This document shows positions 10,722-21,342 of a stretch of DNA of 64,000 bases, in pieces. Under the pieces are notes generated by a model. That model worked only from the letters and a program-made list of their open reading frames with translations. It was not told where the DNA came from and searched no databases. Position 1 is the first letter of the stretch. Each line of letters starts with the position of its first letter. The DNA is from Solanum dulcamara (taxonomy: Eukaryota; Streptophyta; Magnoliopsida; Solanales; Solanaceae): positions 32,660,001 to 32,724,000 of the forward strand of contig NC_077240.1 in the NCBI RefSeq assembly GCF_947179165.1, written 5' to 3'. The translations under genes were made by a program, and so were the position numbers.

Positions 10722-11670
10722 GCTTCCTCCTTACTGTCATACAAGTAATGGCTTACCTCTACATCTCATGTCTACCCATTTAGAGGTTCTTAGAAATGGC
10801 TAGCCCTGCCTTCTCCGACATTCTTGAGTTTCATAAACCACAACTTATCATATATGATATCAATTTTGCATGGTCTATGAAAATGGCAATGTCCCGTAAC
10901 ATTCTTTCAGTTTATTTCCAAATTATGGGGGCTACAGCTAATACGTTTTTCCTTTGTATGTTCAAGTATATAGGGGTTCAATTCCATTCTGCATCCATTT
11001 TTCATAAGGACTATGAGATAAGCAAGCTTCGTCGTGTTGAGTCCTCACCACCATGGTAGACAAAAAGATAGTCACTTTGGTTGCATAGGCAATCTACTGA
11101 GATCATATTGATAAAAGATTTATTGAGAAATTGAGATCATATTAACTGGAAAGAAGATAATACTGTTGGTCCGCTTGTTAGAGACCAATAGTGCTGATGG
11201 TGAAACGAGAAGGATCCCGCTTCAACTGTGTTCGTGTCCTTTGGAAGTGAATCTTTTTTGGATACGGAAGACATGATAGAGATCGTCCATATAAAATTCA
11301 TATGGGTAATCAGGTTTCCAGTTGGTGATAACACAAGTATTGACAGGGTTAAAGGAAGAGGATTAGTTGTAGAAGGATGGGCATCTCATGCTAGGATTCT
11401 TGCTCATTCTAGTATTAGTGGTTTTGTCAGCCATTGTGGATGGAGTTCTGTAATGGAAAGGATAAATTTCGGAGTCCCTATTATTGCCATACCGCTACAG
11501 TTTGATCAATATATAATTGCTAGGCTGGTGGAGTTAGTTGATGTTGGCGTATAGGTTATAAAGGCAGATGAGGAGATTGATTGGGTGATGGAAGAACTGG
11601 CGAAACTCTGTGAGAAGCTAAATTGCTCGGACTCTCCAAAAATGTTGCTCATCCGTGTCGGATCATAAAC
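10722..11670 (+). pseudogene. Decayed UDP-glycosyltransferase paralogue
   Basis: The match to the intact gene begins near 10722 (LPPYCHTSNGLP, compare HTTNGLP in the intact protein). It shifts frame at about 10795 and continues in 10796-11059 with MASPAFSDILEF and LIIYDINFAWSM. A region of stops and deletions follows to about 11227. The C-terminal half reopens at 11228-11554 with VFVSFGSESFLDTED and a PSPG-like box (HCGWSSVMERINFGVP, ending FDQ). Inside the box the usual WAPQ is WASH. A stop at about 11552 precedes further homology (EEIDWVMEELAK). The first ~75 codons are absent. Same strand and proximity suggest an old tandem duplication of the 8652-10016 gene or its ancestor. Confidence 0.88.
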
Positions 11671-12010
11671 AGCAGGAACAAAACCAGGGTCCTCCTCGCA
11701 AAGACACTAGAAGTAATCTTGATCTACTTGAAATGAAATGATATTCGGAGAAATGAGGATAATACCATCAATTGAAAAACATAATGTACGATATCAAACT
11801 ACATAGTCCAAAGCTTAAAAAAGATAAAATATGTTCCTTCTGTAACATGTGTTTTTTTTAATACAATCTAATACATCTGTTGAACTATTTGTATGCATTT
11901 TCTTAAAATAATGACTTGTACATAATCAGCAATGTGACAAAAAAGATATCGAAAAACTTGATGATATTAAATCATCCATCAACCAATGCCTATAAATAAG
12001 AATACCATTT
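11671..12010. other. Intergenic, no feature seen
   Basis: AT-rich spacer between the pseudogene and the convergent bHLH gene. Nothing else is recognisable. Confidence 0.5.
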
Positions 12011-12818
12011 CTAAAAAAGAAGCAATTCTCTCCTAATATTCTCTACGGTATCACCTTCATTGTTTCCTATCATTACTGTGATTGTCAATGTCATTAGCTG
12101 ATGGTCACTTACAGAGATATTAGCAGCCAAAACCTCAGCCTGATGCTTGTCAAGAACGGAGAAGATGTTGGTCATCAGTCCTTGTGTGAGCTGAAATTGG
12201 ATCCCCAAAAATGCTAATCCTTTCGAAACAGTGACATTAACAGAGGAAACCCTGTTTCTGCATTGAGTCAGAGCTGGATTGTACACCAACAATGACTTCT
12301 TCAGATTCTTCAACCTCGATATTTCTTCCTCAAGACGTTTAATGTAATCTGTAGATTCTGCCACAATCTTCTCCCTCGTCGCCTGAAATTTTCAAAAAAC
12401 AATGAAAGAAACAGTGGCTTAGTTATTACTTAACAATACATCAAATCAGTTATGTTCGCCTATATGAATCCTCTACGAAATTACAATAGATAGATGAAGT
12501 TGAAAGGAGAAGGACCTTATGGATGTGGGAGATAGTAGGGACCAAGGATTGAAGCAGAGAATACATCTCAGCCATTTTCCCTCTTCTGTTACGTTCCTTA
12601 TGTATTCCATCATTAGCAATAGGAACTTCTTTTCTCTGCTTCTTATTCCCATAGGATAAGCTTGAACCAATCTCATTCATGGCGGAAAAATCCGTCAATG
12701 GAGGCATGAAAGCATCTTTATATCCTCCCATAACACCCATAAATAATCTCTCAATTTCTTCCTCTTCTGAGTCTTCCTTCGTCATCATCTCTTGCCACAT
12801 TTCCACGCTCTTTTTCAT
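12011..12818 (-). CDS. bHLH transcription factor with ACT-like C-terminus (two exons)
   Basis: Exon 1 is 12818-12516 (101 codons). A 133-bp intron (12515-12383) has GT and AG borders, and exon 2 is 12382-12011. Together they give 224 residues. The join is in phase and falls in the loop of the helix-loop-helix, a common place for plant bHLH introns. The basic region and helix 1 are residues 72-97 (HKERNRRGKMAEMYSLLQSL) and helix 2 is 102-125 (ATREKIVAESTDYIKRLEEE). Glu75 and Arg79 match the E-box contact residues; the His usually four residues before that Glu is Gly, so E-box rather than G-box binding is inferred. Residues 147-206 look like an ACT-like dimerisation fold. An acidic stretch (DSEEEEIE) lies near the N-terminus. 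Subfamily unresolved; probably a nuclear, dimeric regulator. Confidence 0.87.
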
Positions 12819-12867
12819 CAGTGAGCTAGCTACTACTATTACTGTATCAATGGAGTGTGTGTGTGTG

Positions 12868-12877
12868 TATATATATA
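12868..12877 (-). promoter_or_regulatory. Probable TATA box of bHLH gene
   Basis: TATATATATA lies 50 bp upstream of the bHLH start codon. It abuts a (GT)n microsatellite at about 12855-12868, which falls in the 5' leader. Confidence 0.55.
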
Positions 12878-13380
12878 GGCCTCCCCCCCCACTCCCAACA
12901 AGTTGGTTACAAGAAATTTGCAGTTTTGCACCAAAGAATGATAATATTTTGATTCTGTTGCAGTTAGAAATTTTATTCTGTGTATCTGCTTCTCAGGATT
13001 TGCGTGGTATTGATAATTTGATTTAATCTCAGCCGTCCATTATTTGATCAACGGTGATGATTGTCCTAAGAATTTTCGGGATTTGATGGTTTATTTACAG
13101 TGGAAAATTGCTGCTCAAACAAACATCCAAGTGGGTGTAGGGGGGGACTGGGTAAAGGGGTACTTGGGCTGTAAGAAAAGTGAAACTTTATACTCTCTCC
13201 ACTCCAACCAATAAGAATGGAGAAAGGGTTAATGTGAAGTGAATAAATAAATAAAATTTAAAATGTACTTAGAAATTAATCATATGCAGGCGATAACAAA
13301 TGAGTCAGATAACTCATACACTCTACAAGATTGTCAAGGTTTTAAATTTCTATAACTTACATAAATTACACAGTGAAAAA
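12878..13380. other. Upstream region of bHLH gene
   Basis: No gene seen. A C-run (12883-12890) and a G-rich stretch near 13140 interrupt otherwise AT-rich DNA. Regulatory elements cannot be assigned. Confidence 0.45.
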
Positions 13381-13385
13381 AGCTA

Positions 13386-13665
13386 ATTATTATTTTTTTC
13401 TATTCTTTTTTAATTTATAGAAATTCCTTGAAAACATGGTAATTTAGATATATTAATTTAGTAATTCGAATACATTAATTTAGTAATTTGAATACATTAA
13501 TTTAGTAATTCAGATACATTAATTAGGGTTTTATGTATCAGCACGTAGCATTTAAAGCATGATACATTGAACATAGAGATAATTTATGAATTCGAATTAA
13601 TATATTAGGATTACTGAATTAATGTATTCGGATGGAAAAAAAGAATTTATGGAATTATTTGAAAT
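13386..13665. repeat. 22-bp tandem repeat with an inverted copy, MITE-like
   Basis: Four copies of GTAATTCGAATACATTAATT-type units with a 22-bp period lie at 13439-13525. A partial inverted copy lies at about 13587-13632. Outside these, 13386-13425 and 13634-13665 also pair loosely in inverted orientation. The whole could fold on itself, so it may be a decayed MITE. No target duplication was identified. Confidence 0.5.
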
Positions 13666-14944
13666 GAAGGAGAGCAATGAAAAATATGATAAATAAAGTA
13701 GGATAATTAGGTAATTTTTCTTTTAAATTTTTGCTCATCATACCCTCTTTTTCATTTCATATGGTGGTGTGGCGTGTAAGTCGTAACAAATAGATGGAAT
13801 AGCTCACAAATTTATCGGATTAGCAAATTTTAATTTTTGTCTCTCTACTCTATATTTAAATTTCCATTTAGCAAAGGTTTACTCTAGTGGGTTTCTACAT
13901 TTTCTTTGTATTCATTACTTCGAAAATTTAACTATCGCAGAGTATTCTGAGATTTTAGCCAAAATCATCTCGAAAATATACTTCGAATTTGAATTACATC
14001 CTTAAAATATTATTTTAAGTAGAAAACATCCTCTTAAATAATTAAAAGTTAATAACTTTCATCTTTCTACTAGAATTTGTCATGAAACTAACAAATTCCA
14101 CAAAAATTAAGTCATCACTTCGTATTTAGTATTCTGAGATACGCCAAAAATATGATCGTGAACTTTTTCAGCAATTGAGTTTAATATTATGCAAAATCTT
14201 TTGATTAACAGTTTTTTTCATTTATTTTTTCCATTATTTAATATTAGAAAACTTATCAGTTGAAATATGTTTCTTCTCAATTGAATTTTCTAGAAGCGAT
14301 GTTTGTTGGAGACTTGCATGTCATATAATGGAGAATGAAACTTGGAATGCGAGACTTAATCAGAATTTCGATCACCTCAATATCAGATTGCCCCAAAAAA
14401 ATATTGATCTAACTATAATTTGGCTTTGAAAAAGATGAAGATAATTAAGCTCCGACTTCTTTCCGTTGGTAAATGAGAAGAAGAGCAGATTATGAATCAC
14501 TACACCTTCCTAACATTTTTTATTTCAGCAAGCACTGGTGTCCAATATTTTTAATATTCTTTTCTTTATGAGCTTTGTATGGTAGGTAAGAAAATTATGC
14601 AGGATAACTTTTGTCGAAGTCATGTGAACTGCACATGTTTTTGTAGGATTTCTTAGTTTTTTGATATTATCTAGCAAAAGGATGAAAATTATTAACTTTC
14701 AAATACTTGGAGAATTTTTTATGCTAATTTTTTTTTACGAATATAATTTAAATTTAAGGTATAATTTAAGAATGTTTTTGGCCAAAAACTCCGAATGTTC
14801 TCTTTACTTTTGGTTTTCTTTGCTTAATTAACTTATTTTTACAGAGTTAAGAGGGGTAAGGAAGGCCCCATTCGGATTGGTGGTGTGATCAATTGGATTC
14901 AAACTTGCAAAAATAGCTGTCATTGAAATTGTAACATCAAGTCA
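13666..14944. other. Intergenic, no gene seen
   Basis: AT-rich DNA without a coding region, structured RNA or clear repeat that I can recognise. Confidence 0.45.
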
Positions 14945-15345
14945 TTATATTATAGGAAAAATTACACAAAATAAATCTAATTGTGAAATTATTTATCTAA
15001 ATTGGATTCACTTTAAATTATTTACCCTTAATAGATTCATGACTCAAAATATTTACCTCTTACCCCCACTTTATTCCTTTTAATTTCGTGCATGACGTCA
15101 TGCTGATGTCAGCATCATTACTATGAAATAATCCTCTATGATATTCTATCAGTATATTGATACCATATCGGTATCATATATGATTGAACTTAATTCTCTA
15201 TGATACTTTGTCGGTATATTAATATCCTATCGACATCATAGAATTGAACTCTTTTTTTAAGAAATAAAAATAAAATAATTAAGAGAAAATTATTAAAATC
15301 ATAATCTTATTTATTAAACTCTAAGTTATTAAATATATTTTTTGT

Positions 15346-15350
15346 GATAC
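15346..15350. repeat. Target-site duplication of copia B, left
   Basis: GATAC directly precedes the 5' LTR and is repeated at 20579-20583 right after the 3' LTR. Five bp is the usual copia length. Confidence 0.85.
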
Positions 15351-15648
15351 TGTTGACTAGAAAGTTAGTTAGGTAAGCTACCATGGTTAGTTAATGGTTA
15401 GTTAAACTAACTAAGTTTGTTAGGAAGTTGTTAGAAGATAGTTAGAAGTAGTTAGTGGAGCAACTTGTACACAACACTCTATAAGTACACATATTATATA
15501 CATGTACTGGAAGGATGAGCAAAAAAATGAAGTACTAATTTTTCTTTTCTCTTCTTTCTTCCTTTCCTCTCTTCTCTCTCTTCATTTCTTCTCTTCTCTT
15601 CTCTTCAATGTCTGCTCACATTCAACCTCCATCAATGGAGTTTTAACA
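15351..15648 (+). repeat. 5' LTR of copia B
   Basis: 298 bp, bounded by TGTTGAC and TTAACA. The first part repeats AGTTAG/AGAAGATAG units. CTATAAGTA at about 15480 may be the TATA element. The 3' half is a CTTCT-rich pyrimidine tract. Confidence 0.92.
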
Positions 15649-15660
15649 TGGTATCAGAGT
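15649..15660 (+). other. Primer-binding site of copia B
   Basis: TGGTATCAGAGT starts immediately after the 5' LTR and matches the initiator tRNA-Met type used by plant copia elements. Confidence 0.85.
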
Positions 15661-15773
15661 CAACACTGTGCCCTGCAGTGTAGTGCACTTGATTACTGAG
15701 ATTCGAAGCCAAGAAGCAGTAGAATCGATAGTCAGCAACTAAGAAGAAAAGCAAGTCTCGAAGCTGTGAAACA

Positions 15774-17324
15774 ATGGCTATTACAGCTGGGTTTGAAGTT
15801 GGATCTATGAAAACCAGCAACTTAAACACAAATACAATAAATACCACCGCTGAAGCAGTAAGTTTCAGTGCTCCGGTGATAGATCAGAATCATCCGCTTT
15901 ACCTTCAACCTAATGACACTCCAGGAAGCTCTCTAATCTCTTTGCAACTCACCGGATCAGAGAACTATGCAATCTGGAGTAGATCCATGCGTATTGGACT
16001 ACTAGGTAAGAGTAAACTAGGGTTTGTTGATGGTAGGTTTTCTAAATCGAAATTTGGCCCTGAGTATTTTGATATTTGGGAAAAATGCAATGCTATTATT
16101 TTATACTGGATTATGAATGCTGTGAGGCCAGGTTTGCTCAGTAGTGTAGTGTATAGTGATGATGCTCACAAAGTGTGGTATGATTTAAAGGAAAGGTTTG
16201 ACAAGATTAATGGTGCACATGTGTTTCATCTTCATAAGGAGATTCACAGCCTAAGCCAGGGAACTCTGTCAGTGACTGATTACTATACTACACTTAAGAG
16301 TCTATGGAATGAGTTCAACTCCATCATGCCTTGTCCAAGATGCTCCTGTGATGAATCTAGAAAATTCAAAGAACATTGTGAGTATCAAAGACTACTTCAG
16401 TTTTTAATGGGATTGAATGAGTCCTACTCAGCTGCTAGAGGCCAAATTCTGCTTCAGACTCCTACTCCTAATCTAAACAAAGCCTTCTCACTCATCTTAG
16501 ATCATGAAAGTTAGAGAAATCTGATTCATACAAGTTCGGATACTTCTCTTCATAGGTCTATTGAAAGTACAGCTCTATTCAGTCAGAAAACTTATACTCG
16601 TGGGAGTAGTAATTCTGGACATCAACAAAGAGGTGATGATGGTCATCCAAATAGAGGACATTATGACTCTCAATACAAGTCACAGTCCCAGAAGCCTCAG
16701 AAAGTTGTGTGTAAAGTGTGTGGATACAGGAGACATACTAAGGAGCAATGCTTCAAAGTTAAAAGCTATCATGTTGGGTGGAGATCAAAGAAGAAAGGTG
16801 GAGGCACCAGCTCCTATGCCAATCAAGTTGAAGTCTCTCAACCTGCTGACAATGCTACTTCCACTCTGAATCCTCCAGCTTCAGCAACTTTCTTCACACA
16901 AGATCAGTATCAGCAGATTATTCAAATGCTGGCAAAAGGAAGTAAAAATGCAGTAGAGCACTTAGCCAAAACAGTCACTACAGGTAGTACCTTGTCTGCT
17001 TTAGTCTTCAAATATGTGCCTATGAACTGGATAGTTGACACTGGAGCTACAGACTACATGACAGCTAGACTTGATGTGCTTGAAACTATTCAAACAGTGC
17101 CCAGCTCTGAGATGAGAAAAGTTCACCTGCCTACTGGTAATGTGGTATCAGTCTCACATACTGGAAGAACAAAAGTATTTAATGGCCAAAGTATTAATAA
17201 TGTGTTGTTTGTTCCAGATTTTAAGTGTAACTTATTGTCTGTGTCACAACTTACCAAAGAGCTTCATTACATGGCAGCATTCTGTCTTGATTTTGTATTT
17301 TTCAGGATCTCTCCACTAGACTGA
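15774..17324 (+). pseudogene. Copia B gag and protease
   Basis: One frame runs from ATG 15774 to 17324 with a single internal stop, TAG at 16512-16514. The N-terminal part is the copia gag domain (LTGSENYAIWSRSM, then LMGLNESYSAARGQIL). An intact zinc knuckle CKVCGYRRHTKEQC follows at about 16707-16750. The aspartic protease motif WIVDTGATDYM is at about 17029-17061, with the catalytic Asp kept. Near 17290 the frame shifts and the pre-integrase region continues in another frame. A TGA at about 17465 then replaces the Trp that normally precedes the HIRLGHA-type motif. Confidence 0.9.
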
Positions 17325-20257
17325 TCAGGGAAATTGGTAGAGAATATCAAGGTTTGTACATCCTCAAGGAAGGTTTCACTAACTCAGCTCCAGTTTTTCC
17401 TCATTCAGCACATTCAACCAATAGCTCTTCCTCTTCATCAAGTCAATCTGAGACAATCTCCTTGTGATATATAAGACTAGGACATGCCCCCATAGATATA
17501 ATAAAGAGGTCTACTGGCCTTCATATTGTACATACTACTGAGCATTTACCTTGTACTGTCTGTCCCTTAGCTAAACAAACCAAGCTGTCTTTTCCTGTTA
17601 GCTGTCATGCCTCTAAGTCTGTATTTGAACTGGTTCACTATGATATATGGGGTCCTTACAGAGTACCAACTCATTCTGAAATGAAGTACTTTGTTACTCT
17701 AGTAGATGACTTCTCCAGATTCACTTGGCTATTTTTTATCACATCTAAAGTTGATACTATAGTTGTACTGAGAAATTTCTTTTCACAAGTTCACAATTTC
17801 TTTTTTACCACTGTAAAAATCTTCAAGATTGATAATGAAAGTGAGTTTCTTAATCATGATATTCAATCTCTTTTTTCTACTCTTGTCATTCTTCATCAGA
17901 GTACATGTGTTTATACACCTCAGCAAAATAGTGTTGCTGAAAGGAAACATAGAACTATCCTAGACATGGCTAGAGCTCTCAGATTTCAAGCAAGTATTCC
18001 TTTGAAATTCTGGGGTGAATGTGTCACCACAGCTGTTTATCTTATTAATAGACTCCCTTCCAAACTGCTTCATTACAAGTCTCCCTTTGAAAGGCTATAC
18101 ACTTTACCTCCTACACTCTCACATATAAGAACCTTTGGGTGCCTATGCTATGTTGTATGTACAAAGGTCTTGGACAAGTTCTCTCCTAGAGCTATCCCTG
18201 CAATCTTGCTTGGGTACTCTCTATCACAAAAGGGCTACCTCTTATATGATTTACATTTCAAGTCTCTGTTTATCAATAGAAATGTAGTGTTCAAGGAGGA
18301 TGTTTTTCCATTCAAAGACATGCAAATCTCCCCTGATCCTATTTTCCCTGTTCTCACTCTCTCTACACAAACTGTTGATTCTTCTACTGTGCCACAGTCC
18401 CCTACTCCTGTGGTACCACATTCATCCTCTCCCACTACTTCTACTCTACATATCCCTGGTCTAGACTCATTTCCCCTCTCAGATCTTCCTCTTGCATCTC
18501 AGCTAGATATGTCTCATCTTCCTCCTAGAAAGTCCTCTAGATAAACTAAACCTCTCCTGTGGCTTCAGGATTTTGTCACTGCCCATCACAGTACTTCCCT
18601 CTCATTTCCCATGTCTGATCATCTGTCCTATGCTCATTTTTCCCCCTCACATGTCTAAGCTTTAGCTTTCTACTCAGTCATAACTGAGCCTACTTCCTAC
18701 TCTAAAGCCTCCATTGATCCTCAATGGGTTCAGGCAATGGAACTAGAGATTGCAGCCCTGCAGGATAATCATACTTGGAGTATGGTGGACTTACCTCCTG
18801 GCAAGAACCCCATTGGCTGCAAGTGGGTCTATAAGGTAAAGTACAAGGCCTTAGGAGAGGTAGAAAAATTTAAGGCAAGGCTAGTGGCCAAAGGGTACAA
18901 CCAATAAGAAGGTCTAGACTACAGTGAGACGTTTAGCCCTATTACCAAGATGGTCACTGTTAGATCCATTATTGCACTGGCTGTTTCTAAAGGCTGGTAT
19001 ATTCATCAAATGGAAGTTCACAATGCATTCCTCAATGGTGATCTCTTGGAAGAGGTGTACATGACTATTCCTGCTGGTTTTGCAAGACAGGGGGAACATG
19101 GTAAAGTATGCAAACTCCACAAGTCCCTCTATGGCCTCAAGCAAGCTCCTAGGCAATGGAACTTGAAATTAACAGAAGCCCTGGTACAACTAGGCTTTAT
19201 TCAGAGCAACTATGATTACTCATTATTCACTAGACAAGTTTAAGGTGACATAGTTATTGTATTGGTCTATGTAGATGATCTCTTAATCACTAGAAACAGG
19301 AAACCACTTATAGATTGCACCAGAAAAGACCTGCAAAAACAATTCAAGATGAAGGATCTAGGAGAACTTAAATTCTTTCTAGGAATTGAAGTTGTTAGAT
19401 ATAGTCAAGGTATACATTTATCTCAAAGGAAGTATGCATTGGAGTTAATAGCTGAAGATGGTCTAGGGGGAGCTAAACCTGCAGGTACACCACTTGAACA
19501 AAATCTGAAGCTAACATCTGTAAAGTTCGATGAACATGTCTCTCCAAAAGGAGAACATGCAAATCATGTGCTGAAGGACCCTGACAGATATCAAAGGCTA
19601 GTTGGAAGACTTCTCTATCTTACAATGACCAGACCTAACCTTGCATTCTCAGTTCAGAAGTTGAGTCAATATATGCATTGGCCCAAGGAGTCACACATAG
19701 ATGCAACACTCAGGGTGGTAAGATACATTAAGGAAGCTTCAGGCCTTGGACTCTTCATGCCAATAGAGACTTCAAATCAACTCCTTGCCTACTGTGACTC
19801 AAACTGGGGAGCATGTCTAGAGACTAGGAGATTTGTCACTGGATACTTAATCAAATTTGGTGGAGCTCTCATCTCTTGGAAGTCTAAGAAACTAGAGACA
19901 GTCTCCAAAAGTTCAGCAGAGGCTGAATTTAGGAGCATGGCAAACTGTGCAGCTCAGGTAACTTGGCTAATTGGCTTATTCAGAGAGCTTGGTATTCAAG
20001 TTGATCTTCTGGTTAGAATGGTGTGTGACAGCAAGTCGGCAATACAAATTGCAGCAAATTCAATCTTCCATGAAAGGACCAAACACATAGACATAGATTG
20101 TCATTTTGTAAAGGAAAAGATTTGTCAAGAAATTTTGAAAACTGAGTTTACCCACACTGAAGATCAGCTTGCTGATCTACTCACAAAGAGCCTTGGAAAA
20201 TCACAACATCAACTACTCCTAAGTGGCTTAGGAGTCTTGGATTTGTTTAAACCATGA
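17325..20257 (+). pseudogene. Copia B pol: integrase, reverse transcriptase, RNase H
   Basis: A single frame from about 17470 to 20257 is broken only by stops near 18542, 18656, 18905 and 19241. Integrase keeps its acidic triad: Asp in HYDIWGPY, Asp in KIDNESEF, Glu in VAERKHR. Reverse transcriptase keeps YVDDLL (about 19267-19284), but the motif A Asp is Glu ([12 protein letters not shown], about 19013). RNase H keeps Asp (AYCDSNWG), Glu (SSAEAEF) and Asp (VCDSKSA). The last stop is 14 bp before a GAGGGAGAG purine tract that adjoins the 3' LTR. The stops and the motif A change make self-mobilisation impossible. Confidence 0.9.
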
Positions 20258-20260
20258 GCT

Positions 20261-20270
20261 TGAGGGAGAG
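20261..20270 (+). other. Polypurine tract of copia B
   Basis: TGAGGGAGAG directly precedes the 3' LTR, the position where plus-strand synthesis is primed. Confidence 0.75.
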
Positions 20271-20578
20271 TGTTGACTAAGGAGTTAGTTAGGCAAGCTA
20301 CCATGATTAGTTAATGGTTAGTTAAACTAACTAAGTTTGTTAGAAAGTTGTTAGAAGATAGTTAGAAGTAGTTAGTGGAGCAACTTGTACACAACACTCT
20401 ATAAGTACACATATTATATACATGTATTGGAAGGATGAGCAAAAAAAATGAAGTACTGATTTTTCTTCTCTCTTCTTTCTTCCTTTCCTCTCTTCTCTCT
20501 CTTCCTTTCTTCTCTTCTCTTCTCTTCCTTCTCTTCAATGTCTTCTCACATTCAACCTCCATCAATGGAGTTTTAACA
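20271..20578 (+). repeat. 3' LTR of copia B
   Basis: 308 bp. It is nearly identical to the 5' LTR; the extra length comes mainly from an added CTTCTCTTC-type unit in the pyrimidine tract. Confidence 0.92.
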
Positions 20579-20838
20579 GATACTCCGTCGGTATATTAAT
20601 ACCATATCGATATCATATAAAACTGAACTTAATCCTCTGTGATACTCCGTATGTATATTAATACCCTATAGATATCATGTAGGGTGGGCCCTGATGTCAG
20701 CATGACATTAGCACGCGAATTTTAAAATAAATTTATGTCATTTTAAAATAAAAAGGAGGTATGAAAGTAATGAGACATTTAAGGATAAATACTTTTCCTT
20801 TTTTTGGGGTATAAGTGTTATTTTTCCTATATTATATT

Positions 20839-21342
20839 GTGGTATCCTTAGATAATAAATGATTAATCTATGACATAAGTGTCAAAAATACAACTAAACT
20901 ATTTCACTTTTTTCAGTTTCATACCTAAACTATTGGGAGTGTGAGTTTCATATTCAAACTATCACTTATTAGTTTGAGAAACAGCTCACTGGTGTGTACA
21001 ATTCACATTTTCAATATTTCATGTATGAAACTCAAAAAAAGGAATAGTTTAGATGTGTTTTTGACAGTTATCTCTTAATATATGATGTAAAATCACACTC
21101 CCACTTTCAAGAATATGTATAGATAAAAAAAAAACAAATTTTAACAACCTACTATATATACTGAAAGCAAAAATGCAACACACAAAGGTTTACAACGGAT
21201 GATTTATCAAACACGTACGTGTTAAATTATTAAAGAAAAACACCATAGCCTAGTTATGTAATACAATACAATAAAACTTGGTATGTAGAAAAGCTATTTT
21301 ACAGACAAAATACTTTTTAATAATAGTGTACGAACCAACTTG
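20839..21342. other. Intergenic, no gene seen
   Basis: AT-rich DNA between the inverted-repeat element and the 3' end of the CASP-like gene. Nothing recognisable. Confidence 0.5.

Larger units (their letters stand above)
15351..20578 (+). mobile_element. Complete but inactive Ty1/copia retrotransposon (copia B)
   Basis: This 5.2 kb element has two LTRs (15351-15648 and 20271-20578), both TGTTGACTA...TTTTAACA. It also has a perfect GATAC target duplication, a tRNA-Met primer-binding site, gag-protease-integrase-RT-RNase H in copia order, and a purine tract. The LTRs differ at about 11 aligned positions (near 3.7 percent) plus a 1-bp and a 9-bp indel. Coding is lost through several stops and one frameshift. 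It inserted into an inverted-repeat element. Confidence 0.93.
14945..20838. mobile_element. Inverted-repeat (foldback/MITE-like) element split by copia B
   Basis: The left outer end TTATATTATAGGAAAAATTAC (14945-14965) is mirrored by TTTTTCCTATATTATATT (20821-20838) in inverted orientation. Further in, a TGATGTCAGCATGACGTCAT-type segment at about 15090-15120 is mirrored at about 20695-20722. Both inner flanks contain GGTATATTAATACC-type units of about 80 bp (15125-15250 and 20579-20685). Copia B occupies 15351-20578. Without it an element of about 670 bp with long imperfect inverted ends remains. Its own target duplication was not resolved. Confidence 0.6.

Noticed and set aside
20362..20565. 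67-codon minus-strand frame rich in Arg, Lys and Glu
   Set aside because: It is the reverse of the CTTCT-rich tract of the copia B 3' LTR.
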